A stretch of DNA of 64,000 nt from Panagrolaimus kolymaensis (taxonomy: Eukaryota > Nematoda > Chromadorea > Rhabditida > Panagrolaimidae), in NCBI GenBank assembly GCA_028622995.1, contig JAJQJQ010000012.1, positions 4,340,001 through 4,404,000 of the forward strand. The letters run 5' to 3'. The translations under genes were made by a program, and so were the position numbers. This document shows positions 24,689 to 34,982 of this stretch, piece after piece. The notes beneath the pieces are model-generated. The model had not been told where the DNA came from. It saw only the letters and a list, made by a program, of their open reading frames with translations, and ran no database searches. Within the stretch, counting starts at the first letter, position 1, and every line of letters starts with the position of its first letter.

Positions 24689-24898
24689 TACAGCAAAAAT
24701 AGTATTTTTAGGTAAACGGGGCATTTGTTCTTTAGCTGCTTCACCAACAATTCCTTCACCATCATCAAAACTAACAATGGATGGAGTAGTTCGATTACCA
24801 AAATTATTTGCAATAATTTCCACATTTCCATTTTCAAAAACACCTACGCATGAATAAGTTGTACCTAAATCAATACCAATTGCTCGAGAAGTAGCCAT
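23270..24898 (-). CDS. Intronless, lid-truncated HSP70
   Basis: A single uninterrupted frame of 542 residues. The ATPase domain is complete, with [15 protein letters not shown], phosphate-binding [24 protein letters not shown] and [13 protein letters not shown]. The substrate-binding beta domain is present ([13 protein letters not shown] to [12 protein letters not shown]). It ends shortly after the first lid helix ([13 protein letters not shown]) in an acidic tail with a PFIF end, whereas cytosolic HSP70s run to about 640 residues. There is no EEVD C-terminus, so binding to TPR co-chaperones should be lost. No signal peptide or KDEL is present. Absence of introns fits an inducible HSP70 or a retrocopy, and the frame is intact. 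Confidence 0.93.
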
Positions 24899-24982
24899 AT
24901 TTTGAAATTAAAAATTTATTCAATCAAGAGCCAAAGAAGAGGTAATAATTGCACAACTAATAAAATGAAAGAATGAAAAATA

Positions 24983-25201
24983 TCAAATGTGATTGCAACA
25001 AGTTTTTGAATATTTTTGTTTTGACCAAATCAAGTGTTTTTGCATATTTTTGTTTTTTTCCTTCTTTTGATGTGACCTAGCCATTGATTGGATACCTTGA
25101 GAGAAAATGTATGCAGCAAAAAGCAATAAACAAATTAGTATTGGGCTAATGATGTTATATGTATAAATATGCATTGCAATCGATCCTGCCGTTTTCGTCA
25201 T
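24983..25201 (-). CDS. Possible 72-residue single-pass membrane protein
   Basis: An open frame starting at ATG 25201, with one hydrophobic helix (about residues 16-34, NIISPILICLLLFAAYIF) followed by a Lys/Gln-rich cytosolic-type tail. AAAACAG ending just upstream (minus strand, about 25216) could be a trans-splice acceptor. The ZHP-type gene ends about 140 bases upstream on the same strand, with a minus-strand AATAAA between them, so this could be a downstream operon gene. I do not recognise the family. It may be a chance frame. Confidence 0.35.
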   Translation of the reverse strand: MTKTAGSIAMHIYTYNIISPILICLLLFAAYIFSQGIQSMARSHQKKEKNKNMQKHLIWSKQKYSKTCCNHI

Positions 25202-25338
25202 TCAACTTCAATGACCTGTTTTGTAATACGAGACAAAGTTTAAAACAAAAAATTTATTTATTAAAATAACATTAAAAATAAGTTGATTAAAAAATTTATG
25301 GTATTAACAATTTACAACAACATCGGTTTGTACAAGAT

Positions 25339-26442
25339 TCAATTAAATAATGGGTTGAAAGGAGAGCTGAAAAAAATAATATTAGTAATGGGAGAAATGA
25401 ATGAGAAAATGACTTACTTTTTTCCAAAAACATTTGGTTTAGGCTTTTTTGAGATTCCCAACATAACTGGAGTTGTAATCCCAACATCAGAAGATACCAC
25501 CGAATCATTCATATGACCAAAGAGATCTTGCAGAGGAGTCGTCGATTTGCCATTAGTACGCACTTGAGTAACTCTCTAAAATATTAATAAAATTATAAAT
25601 CGAAAAACAAGGTTAATAAAGAATCTTACATCAGCAGGAGTACTATGAGGAACATTGGTGAAAGATAAAGGAAGGATTGGAGTGTTACCGTTGAGACTTG
25701 GATGCCGACCTCCTAAAAAGTGAAATGATTATTAGACATATGTGTAAATGAGAAAGGCTTACCTTTTATTCCTTGCTTCTTAAGCCGCTCAATTTCACGT
25801 GCTTGTTGCTCCACTCTTTCTTGCATTTCTTGGATAGTAGACTTTTGCTTTTCATTCTCATCCAGAAGTTCTTTCTGTTCTTGGATATACTTTCTGAAAT
25901 AATATCATCATTAACATTCGCATTCCAACAAGAAAAAGAGTGATAATGTGCTTACTTTTCGCTTTTCTTTGCTGACGCATGGCATTCCTTGGCATATTTG
26001 ACAGCTTTTGCATACTGAATAGTTAATAATTATTAGAAACGAAAAGGAATCATTCGTACAATATCGCTAACCTTTTCTTGCTGGAGTTTGATGAATCGAG
26101 ATCGTTGTTTTTCTTGAAAATCGAGTACAGCTTTGATATTCGTAGCATATTGAGCAGCCAATTCTTGAGGATTTCGAAAATACATTTGCATTTCAGGTTT
26201 GAGATTGCGATTAATCTCAATGCATTTTGCATCGTTGTTACATACTGCACATGCTCGAGGTTGAGTTGACATGATTTCATCTAAAAAACGGAAGCAATAA
26301 ATAAGAAAAAACTATAATATTTAATCCTACCTTGATGAGAGCACTTTCTACAAACAACATGACCACAAGATGTAAGGTAAAATGTACTCTTTTCTTTTCC
26401 ACCAGGAATCCTAAAGCATTGATTGCAATGAACCCAATCCAT
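25339..26442 (-). CDS. ZHP/RNF212 (Zip3)-family RING-finger protein
   Basis: Meiotic crossover regulators of this family are SUMO or ubiquitin E3 ligases on the synaptonemal complex. Exons (minus): 26442-26331, 26280-26072, 26014-25956, 25893-25763, 25712-25630, 25575-25418, 25366-25339, giving 259 residues. The RING is at the extreme N-terminus: WVHCNQC, then [14 protein letters not shown], then [19 protein letters not shown] follows, matching the conserved segment of ZHP-3/Zip3 proteins. A long Glu/Gln/Lys coiled coil comes next and then a Ser/Thr/Pro-rich tail. The last small exon is inferred from a strong GTAAGT donor; without it the protein would stop at AAG TAA at the end of exon 6. Confidence 0.82.
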
Positions 26443-26684
26443 GATAATCTATAAAATAAAAGCAATTAATGCATGATAAATAAAGGTAAATTAGCAACAA
26501 CAACAAAATCCGATGGAGGAACATATGCGTCAGAAAGAAGAAAATCAAGTTGATGAAGCAACCAAAACCACGAAAATAGGAAAGCAGTGAAGCTTTATTT
26601 TTTCGAAATGTTTCGTTTAGAAATTGCATCAAAGCGCGCATTTTCAAAGCAAATGCTACTGAAGCTTGCATATTTGGTAGCTCT

Positions 26685-26883
26685 TTAAAGGGACATAGCT
26701 ATTTCATGCCTTTTTTGAAATTTCGTTTGCGGGCACTGCAAGTTACACTTGGTAAGGCGCGTGTTTGAATTACCGTGTAAGACAGAAGTGACACGGTAAT
26801 TCAAACACGCGCCGCCCCGACTGTTCCTATCAGCCCCAGTATCGAAATTTTTGAAAAGGCATGAAATAGCTATGTCCCTTTAA
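26685..26883. mobile_element. Fold-back MITE (199 bp) with 30-bp terminal inverted repeats
   Basis: The two ends are perfect inverted repeats for 30 bp, each starting TTAAAGGGACATAGC and running into a CATGCCTTTT segment, then continue with mismatches into GAAATTTCG. The outermost TTAA (26685-26688 and 26880-26883) or the TA within it is the probable target duplication, which would suit a piggyBac- or Tc1/mariner-derived element. No coding capacity. The centre holds a second, perfect hairpin described separately. Confidence 0.85.
26756..26813. repeat. Perfect 23-bp inverted repeat, 12-nt loop
   Basis: Arms 26756-26778 and 26791-26813 are exact reverse complements. The left arm begins GGCGCGTGTTTGAATT and ends ACCGTGT, and the loop is AAGACAGAAGTG. 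It sits at the centre of the MITE and would form a very stable cruciform or RNA hairpin. Confidence 0.9.
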
Positions 26884-27262
26884 TATTTTTAGTTCAATGC
26901 TTTCAATTTCATGATTATTTTTAATTTTATTTTTGCTTCTTTATCCGATACAATCATGACAAATAAATTTTTAAACTCTTCCCATTTTTTTGAACATACA
27001 TACATACGTGCAAAATAATTCTTTATTTTTTCAATCCTATAAACTGAAAGTTATGTATTTTCCAATGTTAGAACATCATCAAAAAAATGCTGACATTGTT
27101 GTTTTTAGTCCAAAAATAAATTTGTTGGTAACACACGTATGTCCGCGTGTGCTCCTTTTTTTGTTCTCCATTTTTTTTTTGCTTTCCAAATAATTTCTTT
27201 AAAATTTTCACCGATCGATCTATTTTATTTACTTTTAACACCCTTTTTTTTAAAAGAGAAAC

Positions 27263-28560
27263 ATGGTTCTTTCAAAGCCAATTATTGCATCAATAGCAGC
27301 TGGCGCTGCTTTAATATCAGCAGCATATTTTCTTTATTATCGCCGACAAAAAGCGGTCTCAAATTATTGGAATTCAGATTTCATCGAAGCTGGTGAAGTA
27401 TCAAAGGTGTTTGTTTATCCCGTAAAATCTTGTAAGCCGCTAAATGTAAGTGTTGTTCAAGCCTTTGTTATTAATCGCATCCAAAAATATTTTTGAGGTT
27501 GATTTCATTGAAACTGAACCTCGTGGAGCTCGTTATGGCGAAAATCATGATCGTCAATTTATCGTTGTTGACGCAGCTCATGATTACATTTTACAATCAG
27601 GAAGACAATATCCTAAACTCGTAATTCTTGAAAATGAAGTTAAAGATGGATTATTGCATCTTCGAACTCCAGAAGGCAAAACGTTTGAAGTGAACATTCA
27701 AGACGTCATCAGCCGAAATGACATCAGGGTTGCAAGGTTATTACTTCTTTTTTTTCATCTTCTCAAAAAAAAAATTTCTTGTTTTAGCATCTTCAATAAA
27801 CCACAAGAAGGTCTCGATTGTGGTGACGAAGTTGGAAAATTCATTGAAGAATATCTTGGAACAGGAGAAAATCGTCAAATTCGTCTCCTGTTTTTTACTC
27901 CATTTTTATCACTAAAGCGTGATTTAAAAAGTGATGATTCTTATTGGAATAATCAAGTCCCAGAAGTGGAAGATACTGTAAACTTTCTTTATCATACTTT
28001 GACTAAAAAAAGAATTTGCTTTACAAAACTGATTGAATCTAACTTTTAAAAATGTTACTAATTACGATAATTTTAGCCAATGTTTCATGATCAAGGTGCT
28101 TTCATGTTTATGAATGAATCATCTGTTGAAGATCTTAATGAACATCTTACTGAAAATGGTATCAAACAAGTAACGATGAAAAATTTTCGACCAACTATTG
28201 CAATATCTGGTTTAAAACCTTTTGAAGAAGATCGATGGCTTCAAATTAAAATTGGTGTAACTGAATTTACATGTTATTCTCCTTGTACAAGGTAAATCTG
28301 TTTTACAAATACTTTATGGGTCTAAAATTTTGTTCAATTTTAGATGCGTCTTAACTACGGTAAATCCTGAAACTGGCGTCATGGATCTCACATATCAACC
28401 ATTGAAAACTCTTCGAGAATATCGGCTTGCTCCTAATGGTCGTCTTCGAGATAAATATCAAAATTCGCCTGTTCTTGGTGTTTATGGCGTTGGAACGAAA
28501 TTTGGTAAAATCAAAATTGGTGACAAAGTTTTAATAAGATATAAGCCAACTTCACTTTAA
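27263..28560 (+). CDS. MOSC-domain protein, mARC-like (mitochondrial amidoxime-reducing component)
   Basis: mARC enzymes are molybdenum-cofactor proteins of the outer mitochondrial membrane that reduce N-hydroxylated compounds. Exons 27263-27445, 27498-27736, 27788-27977, 28077-28291 and 28344-28560 encode 347 residues. An N-terminal hydrophobic anchor (residues 5-25) is followed by a basic RRQK. The beta-barrel domain begins GEVSKVFVYPVKSC and includes GENHDRQF. The MOSC domain has FRPTIAISG and the Mo-ligand cysteine in SPCTRCVLTTVNPETG, equivalent to the conserved Cys of human mARC1. The first intron uses a TTTTGAG acceptor, unusual here, but the frame holds across it. Confidence 0.9.
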
Positions 28561-28897
28561 TTAGGATTATTTGTTATTGTTGTTTATTCATGTTTTGTAA
28601 TAAATTTAAATATTTTGTAAAATTAATAAAGTTTATAAAGTTGTTTTGATTTCATTTTTTTCATAGGAGAGACGTAGTTGATGATTTGTAATCACGCGTA
28701 GTTTATAAATTTAGCATGAGTTACAACTCGCTAAATTCAAATACAAAACATATGTTTCTGATTGATTGATGATTGTTTTCTTCCCAAAAATGTCAATGCG
28801 CTTGCGAAAAAAAATGAAGGCGTTTGTGTTCAATTGCTTTCTTCCAAAAAGTGTCCATTTTTTCTTCCTTTCTTTTTCCCGTGATCGCGTCTCCATT
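28561..28897. other. Intergenic, MOSC gene to tRNA-Tyr
   Basis: About 340 bases. It contains the probable poly(A) signals of the MOSC gene (AATAAA near 28600 and 28625). Nothing else recognised. Confidence 0.4.
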
Positions 28898-28986
28898 CCA
28901 GCCATAGCTCAGTTGGTAGAGCGGAGGACTGTAGTTTAATGCTAATGGCCATCCTTAGGTCGCTGGTTCAAATCCGGCTGGCTGGA
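28898..28986 (+). tRNA. tRNA-Tyr (GTA) with 16-nt intron
   Basis: Acceptor stem CCAGCCA (28898-28904) pairs with TGGCTGG (28979-28985), with discriminator A. D arm AGCTCAGTTGGTAGAGC, T arm GCTGGTTCAAATCCGGC. The anticodon loop CTGTAG gives GTA at 28931-28933. A 16-nt intron (28935-28950) follows the base 3' of the anticodon, the position expected for eukaryotic tRNA-Tyr. Internal A and B boxes are intact. Confidence 0.95.
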
Positions 28987-29065
28987 TATTCCTTTTTTCG
29001 ATTTTTTTTAATAAAATTTATTTTGTTAAAACAAAAGCACAAATATTATACAAAATAAAAAACAT

Positions 29066-30429
29066 TTAAGCCAACTTTTGATATGTTGTAAGTTGTTGAG
29101 GTTCAGTATTTTTCTAAAAAAAAGTATGGTGAAATTGAGACCATAAGAAAAAGTGGTGGAACTTACGATTTTAGCATTAGGAAATTTAGGACGAAGAACT
29201 CGAAATGAACAAGCAAGGTTCTTATCAACGACCATAACAGCAGCAGCATTATCAAATTGTCCACAATAATGTGGAGCAGAGAAAATAGTAACAAGTTTTC
29301 GAGATGCGAAAAATTCATAACCATCTTGGACAACCTAAAAGTTAAAATTTGATTACGGCAGCAAAAAAGGATAAAAACAAACTTGATGTGCTCGGCAAAT
29401 GAGGTCAAGATTATATTTTTGACAAACAGCGTTGACAACTTTAATACCAAATGTGCAACTAACACCACGAATTGAAAATTTGAATTCATCTGTTGCAAAA
29501 TCAGGATCAGCCCAAAGAAGATCAAGTGGAAGCGATGGATTTGGAGGATCCTAAAATTTATGTTAGTTTCTTTAAAAAAAGAAGAAAAAGAATACTTACA
29601 GGAAGTGGACGAGCTAAATCTTTGAGAATTTTCAATGAATCACCTTTGTAGAGATCAGGAGACAAGCCACCATGCATACAGAGAATGCGTTCACCAACGA
29701 GTGCAGAAAGAGGCATACAATTGAAGACATCTTGAAAAGTTGTATATAGACGAGCAGAATGATAGCGACGATTCAATTCTTCATAAAAGCCATAAATACG
29801 ATTGACGAGTTGAGTTTCATGGTTACCACGTAAGAGAAAGAAGTTGTTCGGATATTTGACCTAAAATATGAGAAGTAACATAAGTAAGTAAAAGGAAAAC
29901 AAAAAAACCAACCTTAAAAGCAAGAAGCAATAAAATAGTTTCAATATTCATTCGACCTCTATCAATGTAATCACCTAAAAAAGCAAGTTGTTTAGTTCAA
30001 TGAAAAGTTGTAAAAAGAAAACTCACCGAGAAAGAGATAGTTTGTAGTATTTGGAAATCCAACTTTTGCAAAAATTCTCATCAAATCATTGAATTGACCA
30101 TGAATATCACCAACGACGCAGAGAGGTGTTCCCAATTCCAGCATCATTGCTTGTTCCAAAAATAAATTTTTAGAAACCAGAAGCAAATCCATAATATCTT
30201 GTTCACTTATTGATGTTGAAATTCCTGTACTTGGTTTACCAATATTCATCATTCGATCAATAAATAAATTAATATCCAATGTTGTTGGAGCAGATAGAAT
30301 GGAACCTTGATATATTTTCATTACGGATGCTTGAGATGGTGATGTTGCAGGCGGTGGAGGACCAGGCAATTGAGTTTTTCCAGCAGATACGGTACCATTT
30401 ACAATCGATTTTGCCACAGATGTCGTCAT
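29066..30429 (-). CDS. PP1-like serine/threonine protein phosphatase
   Basis: Metal-dependent PPP-family phosphatase. Exons (minus): 30429-30027, 29974-29913, 29860-29600, 29550-29383, 29334-29167, 29113-29066, giving 369 residues. Catalytic motifs in order: [57 protein letters not shown] and [11 protein letters not shown]. Metal and active-site residues are kept. Two odd points are SAPHYCG where PP1 has SAPNYCG, and a Pro/Ser/Thr-rich N-terminal extension of about 70 residues. Nematodes have many PP1-like paralogues with male germline expression, and this may be one. The ATG at 30429 is the first in frame. Confidence 0.9.
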
Positions 30430-30879
30430 CGTTGATGTTGAACGTTGATTATGTTGCAAAAGGATGACACAAACTTACAGCAAAGAATGAAAAACACCCG
30501 AATGCAACAAAAAATGGATGGAAGAAATCAAATGAAACATATTTGATGATGCATGAATGTATGCAAATTTTGAAATAAAATGAAACAACAAAAAATTCAA
30601 GGAAGCGGCTGATGAAAAAAGGCTTCGTTCAAAAGGCATCATTTTCTTCTGGAGAATGTCCAATACTGTACTAATGTAGCTTCGAGAACCCGTTCTAATG
30701 GCGCACTTTTGAGGAAATTACTAATAAATTAATTTTTCGAAAAGCTTTTTCATTTTAACAAAAAAGTTTAATTTTATTAAAAATATTGCGTTTAACAAAT
30801 ATAATAAATTTTCAACAAACAAAAAAAGAAAAAGAAATATTGAGAGTGATTCAGTTTTATGTAATTATTATGGCAAATT
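30430..30879. other. Intergenic between PP1-like and PLK4-like genes
   Basis: About 450 bases between two same-strand genes. No additional gene or repeat was recognised. A minus-strand AATAAA for the PLK4-like gene may lie near 30770-30810. Confidence 0.35.
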
Positions 30880-33287
30880 TTAGTTTCCATTTCCATTTTC
30901 GATTGCACTTGTTGATGGTATTTGATTTCCATAAGAAATAATGCCTGCAGTTCGATTAAACTCTTCTAAGCTTTCAAGAAATTGTTCATCTGTGTTATAA
31001 TGAAGTGGAGGAGGTTGACGAAGAAGAACCATGGGATGGCATTGCGAAGAATTAATAGGAAATATCGGAGTAGGAAAAGATAAATGGCAAGTGAGATCAG
31101 TTTTTAGCATTCGAATAAATGGATAAGCAACCCATGCACTTCGATGAGCTTCAAGTACCATAGAAATGGCTTCAAAAACTTCAATTTGTTCATCACCTAA
31201 TTCAGGGCCATTATTCATTGATACAATTTCAGGTGAATCATTTTTACGCCAATAAACATAACCTAAAATTTTGGGCATTCAATAATTGTGTGTTGGCTTT
31301 TTTATAAGATTCAAACCTGTATCAGCAAAAGTTAAATGTACATCACCATTATGCATAATAACTCCAACAATTTTTTGTAATGCAAATGGTGAACGTAACA
31401 TCCAAGCAGGTGTATGAGATAGGAACGCTTCCACATCATTACAAATCATATGATAAAGACAGATGGCAGTTGAATCAAGTTTTTTCATTGAATCAAATTC
31501 CTTTTCAAAAATTTCGTGTCTTTTTATAAGCTCTCCTGATGGAGAAGGCAATGGACCGGATTTGATAGGTTGGAAAAGGCGAACCTAAAAGCAACTTTAA
31601 AGTTTATTCTCAAAAAAATAAAGTTAATTTTGATTACTTTTTGTTTATCTCCAGCTTTAATAATTTCACAAATGCCTTGAACTAATCCTGTGCCATTTGT
31701 GTATTCAAAAATTGCTTTACCATTTGCTTCATAAATAAACTAAAATAAGGAACTAAAATACTCAGTTGCTTCAAATTTGAAACTCACTCTTCCATATTCA
31801 GTTACCCTTGAAACTCGTTGCCCAATTGATGGCAATCTTGGTAATGGCCATCGAGCTCCAGCATATGAAATATTGGATTTGCAACTTTTTCCTGATTTCA
31901 AAGATCGAAGGGATTTTACAGATTTTAAAGATTTTGTTGATTTTGCTGATTTTAAACTTGCTGCTGATCTTCCAATTCCAAACGAATTTGCTGTTCTTGA
32001 AGGAGTTCGAGATTGATAAGCTTCGGATGGAGCTCGTTGAAATGGTGGTGGAGGTTGTTGGGGCGGCACAGGTTGAGTTGGAGCAGAAGCAATTGATTTT
32101 TCAGATATATCTGAGATGCTTGTCGATGGAGTCAAAGATCGAGGTGAAAAATGATGGTGTTTAAAAGCAAGTAAAGATTTAAATGGAAAACGAATATCAG
32201 CTAAAAATTATATTGCACTTTTAACCATAAATTTAAAACACTTACAATCAACAGAATATTCAACATTTCCACAAAAAGCTTTAAGCATGAGTTCATTTGC
32301 AAGGGCTTCAGTTTCTCGACGATGATCATCTTGTGCAAGTTCTGAAGTAGTTAAGAGAGCTTCTTTTCTTTTTTGACCTCGCATTAAACTCAACATTATT
32401 GTTAGCAGTGATAAAGATAAATCTCGAATGTGTTTACAATAATCTGTTGTGTAAAAGGTATCATCAGAATTTTTAGATTCACTTTTTTCATTACAAAATT
32501 TACAATCATGTTGTAACAATCCAAATGGGCTCACTTTCTAAAAAATATTTCCTTTTCTTGCTAAAGTTCAATGTGTCTTTTAAGCTCATAACTTACCACA
32601 ACGATAGCTTCAACATCATCCGCTGATGATTCAACAAAAATATTTTCGCAATCAAATCCTAAATGAGATAATTGATTTTTTTGTAAAAAATCTGCAGTTT
32701 CCAATAATTGATTCATAATGGATCGAATTGTTATTTCATTTAAAGGTCCATTAAGTTTAACATAATCAGCCAAAGTTCCCAATTTTGGAGATTCAGAAAT
32801 AAAAAATTGAGTGGTTTCTTTACTTCGAAATGTTTCGATGATTTGAACAAATTTTGAAACACCTTTAGTTTTTTCTAAAGAATTTATATCGGATTGTGTT
32901 GGTTTCTGTAAAAAAACGATATTCGATTTTTAGAAAATTAGAAAGAAAAGAAACAAACCAAAATCCTCCAAATTAAAATAGAATTTTTATTTTCTTCCAC
33001 CAATCCTTTATAAACGATGATATTAGGAAGTGAAGGGCCAATAAGTTTTTCATTTGGACGATATCGGTCATTTGGTAACTAAAAAATAAACTTTTAAAAG
33101 TCTTGGATTATATTTTCAAAAAAAAAGTGAAGTTTTTTTTCTTTGTTGCACCTTTAAAGCTGTGGAGGATTAAAAGTGAATTTTCAGAAGATTAAACTAT
33201 AAAGCCGAAAATGAAGACCAAGTTTTCCACAATCTTCGTTCAAGAGTCCTATGTTAAAAATAAAAAACTTACGCAAAGTTTTTTCAT
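30880..33287 (-). CDS. ZYG-1/PLK4-like protein with degenerate kinase domain and polo-box region
   Basis: Exons (minus): 33287-33273, 33078-32959, 32905-32597, 32537-32246, 32200-31788, 31739-31638, 31584-31317, 31262-30880, giving 633 residues. The N-terminal 270 residues align with a kinase fold but the key residues are gone. The glycine loop is KLIGPSLPNIIVYKG, the lysine strand is ILIWRIL, the catalytic loop is HLGFDCENIF instead of HRDLKPENI, and DFG is replaced by SPFG. A linker with repeated SLKS units follows. The C-terminal part resembles the PLK4/ZYG-1 cryptic polo box: LPRLPSIGQRVSRVTEYGRV, then GICEIIKAGDKQKVRLFQP, as in human PLK4 (LSRLRPTRQRT...VCRIS...IYQP). PLK4/ZYG-1 controls centriole duplication; this copy is probably a pseudokinase. 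The first exon is inferred. Confidence 0.75.
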
Positions 33288-33766
33288 TGTAAGAAATGTT
33301 AAAAATGAAAGCGATCATCAAAGAAAAAGAAAAGTAGAGGGAAAAAAATGAAATCGTTTGAAATGGAAACGAGGCAACAAACATAAAATAAAGTTGGTCA
33401 CTTTCTTTTGCTTTCCCTTTTTTCCTTTTGCTGACCTTTGCCGTCCTTCCTCGATGGCCACAATCGATTGATTTTTTAAGTGCCGATTGCTTTTTCTCTT
33501 CTTTCCTTTCTTTTTACTTTAAGAGAAAGCACTATTTGAGGTATGTATGCTTTCGAAAAATATGGAATAGTTTGATTGTAAGCCAAAATGCAGTAATCGC
33601 CATTTTATTTAGTTTATTTGGGTACCATTTTAGCAAACTTCAACAACAAAAAATTAAAGCTTTATTTAGAAAAATCACCCGTTATAAATTAAATTAACTG
33701 TAAGTATTATCTAACACATGTGGGATAAGTATGTATCGACTAAGCAACAATAGTTATTCAACAGCT
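33288..33766. other. Intergenic, no gene seen
   Basis: About 480 bases upstream of the PLK4-like gene and downstream of phosphomevalonate kinase. Only low-complexity short frames. Nothing else recognised. Confidence 0.35.
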
Positions 33767-34379
33767 CTAAACCATTTTAGTCAAAAGTGTTTTAATACGA
33801 TTTTCTAAATTTCCTGTTTGGTCATTATTAATAACAGCATCAACATCTTGAAAATCATCCAAAGCGCATTCACTTTCAGCTTCATCTATTTCAGAACAAT
33901 GGATGAAGCTTCGTTGAATTCGTGAATCAAGTTTAGCTCGAATTTCAATTACAAAAACTTTAGTAAAAGTTGATTTAAAATAAGCCAAATCTGTTGGACG
34001 TCGACAATCTGAGATTATAAGAAATTTTGTTGATGAAGGAAGAGATTCGAGGCATTTCCTAAAAAACGAGAAAGATTAAAAGTAAAAAGATAATAATTCA
34101 TGACAAACTTTACCGACAAAAGTATCCATTATCTTTAGCTCGAACTTTTTCACCAAATTTAATCATTTCTTCTCGATAAACTTCTTTCAAAGGGCCAGAA
34201 GTTTTTAGCTCTTCAGCTGAATCTAAACTTTTTAAAGATGCATATTCTTCTTTGAGAGGATCTGAGATTCTTCTAATTTCAGCATGACCATGAGCTTCAT
34301 TGAGAATTGATCTCAATAGTTCTGCACAATAGTCTTTCCCCGATTTACGCTTTCCAAAAATGCAAAATACTATCATCAT
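33767..34379 (-). CDS. Phosphomevalonate kinase (animal type)
   Basis: Converts mevalonate-5-phosphate to the diphosphate in isoprenoid synthesis. Exons (minus) 34379-34114 and 34058-33767 encode 185 residues, close to the human enzyme (192). The P-loop-like FGKRKSGKDYCAELL at the N-terminus, the ISDPLKEEYA segment, the YREEMIKFGEKVRAKDNGYFCR block and IISDCRRPTDLAYF match the animal PMVK family (NMP-kinase fold), which is unrelated to the GHMP-type yeast enzyme. Two adjacent ATGs (34379, 34376) could start translation. Nematodes keep the mevalonate branch for isoprenoids though they do not make sterols. Confidence 0.9.
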
Positions 34380-34713
34380 AAACAACCAATTTGAAACAAG
34401 TTTCTTCCTTAAAATTCATAGATATGTTTGTCTTTTTCGTAAATTTCGTATTTATTGATCAGTTGAATATCGAGGTTGGAACAAAGTCTGGACTCAAAGC
34501 TATATCTAAGGAAACACCTTCTTTATCCATGAAGCAAAACAATCGAATCAGTAAAAAAGTTTTATTAGGTTACAGCCAAATTGGCAACAAACAAAAAAAC
34601 ATTTCAACAATAAATAGTTATACAAATATATTTTGAAAGAAAAAGTCCAAAGAATCCATTAAATAAATAATAAGATGGAATTAAAGATGATATAATATTC
34701 TGGTGAAACATTT
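34380..34713. other. Intergenic between PMVK and Sec61 gamma
   Basis: About 330 bases between two same-strand genes. Contains TTTATT-type minus-strand poly(A) signals for the Sec61 gamma gene (near 34660). Nothing else recognised. Confidence 0.35.
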
Positions 34714-34982
34714 CTAGCTGCCACCGACGATGATGTTGTTGATTGGAATATGAATCAATTTGACGAAGAATCCAATGAAGCCCATGATGGCGAAACCAAC
34801 AGCAGTTGCGAAAGCAATTTTTTGATATTCTGAAAAGATAAAGCAGATTACATAAGGAAAGATAAAAAGCAAAAGATAAACCACAAACCTTTACGATCGG
34901 GTTTAGTACATTTTTTCACAAGACGAATTGAATCTTTGGCGAATTTCTTTGCAGGTTCGATAACAGATTGAACGTGATCCAT
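34714..34982 (-). CDS. Sec61 gamma subunit of the ER translocon
   Basis: Exons (minus) 34982-34889 and 34829-34714 encode 69 residues (the family is 68-69). The sequence begins [18 protein letters not shown], then [18 protein letters not shown], and ends in the single tail-anchor helix [26 protein letters not shown], the Sec61gamma/SecE signature. With Sec61 alpha and beta it forms the protein-conducting channel for secreted and membrane proteins. Confidence 0.97.

Larger units (their letters stand above)
26443..27262. other. Intergenic region containing a MITE
   Basis: Divergent-promoter region between the ZHP-type and MOSC genes. Apart from the inverted-repeat element at 26685-26883 I see no gene. 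It includes a possible trans-splice acceptor TTTTATAG on the minus strand just before the ZHP-type ATG at 26442. Confidence 0.45.

Noticed and set aside
31777..32016. Asp/Phe-rich plus-strand frame
   Set aside because: Antisense shadow of the SLKS repeats in the PLK4-like gene.
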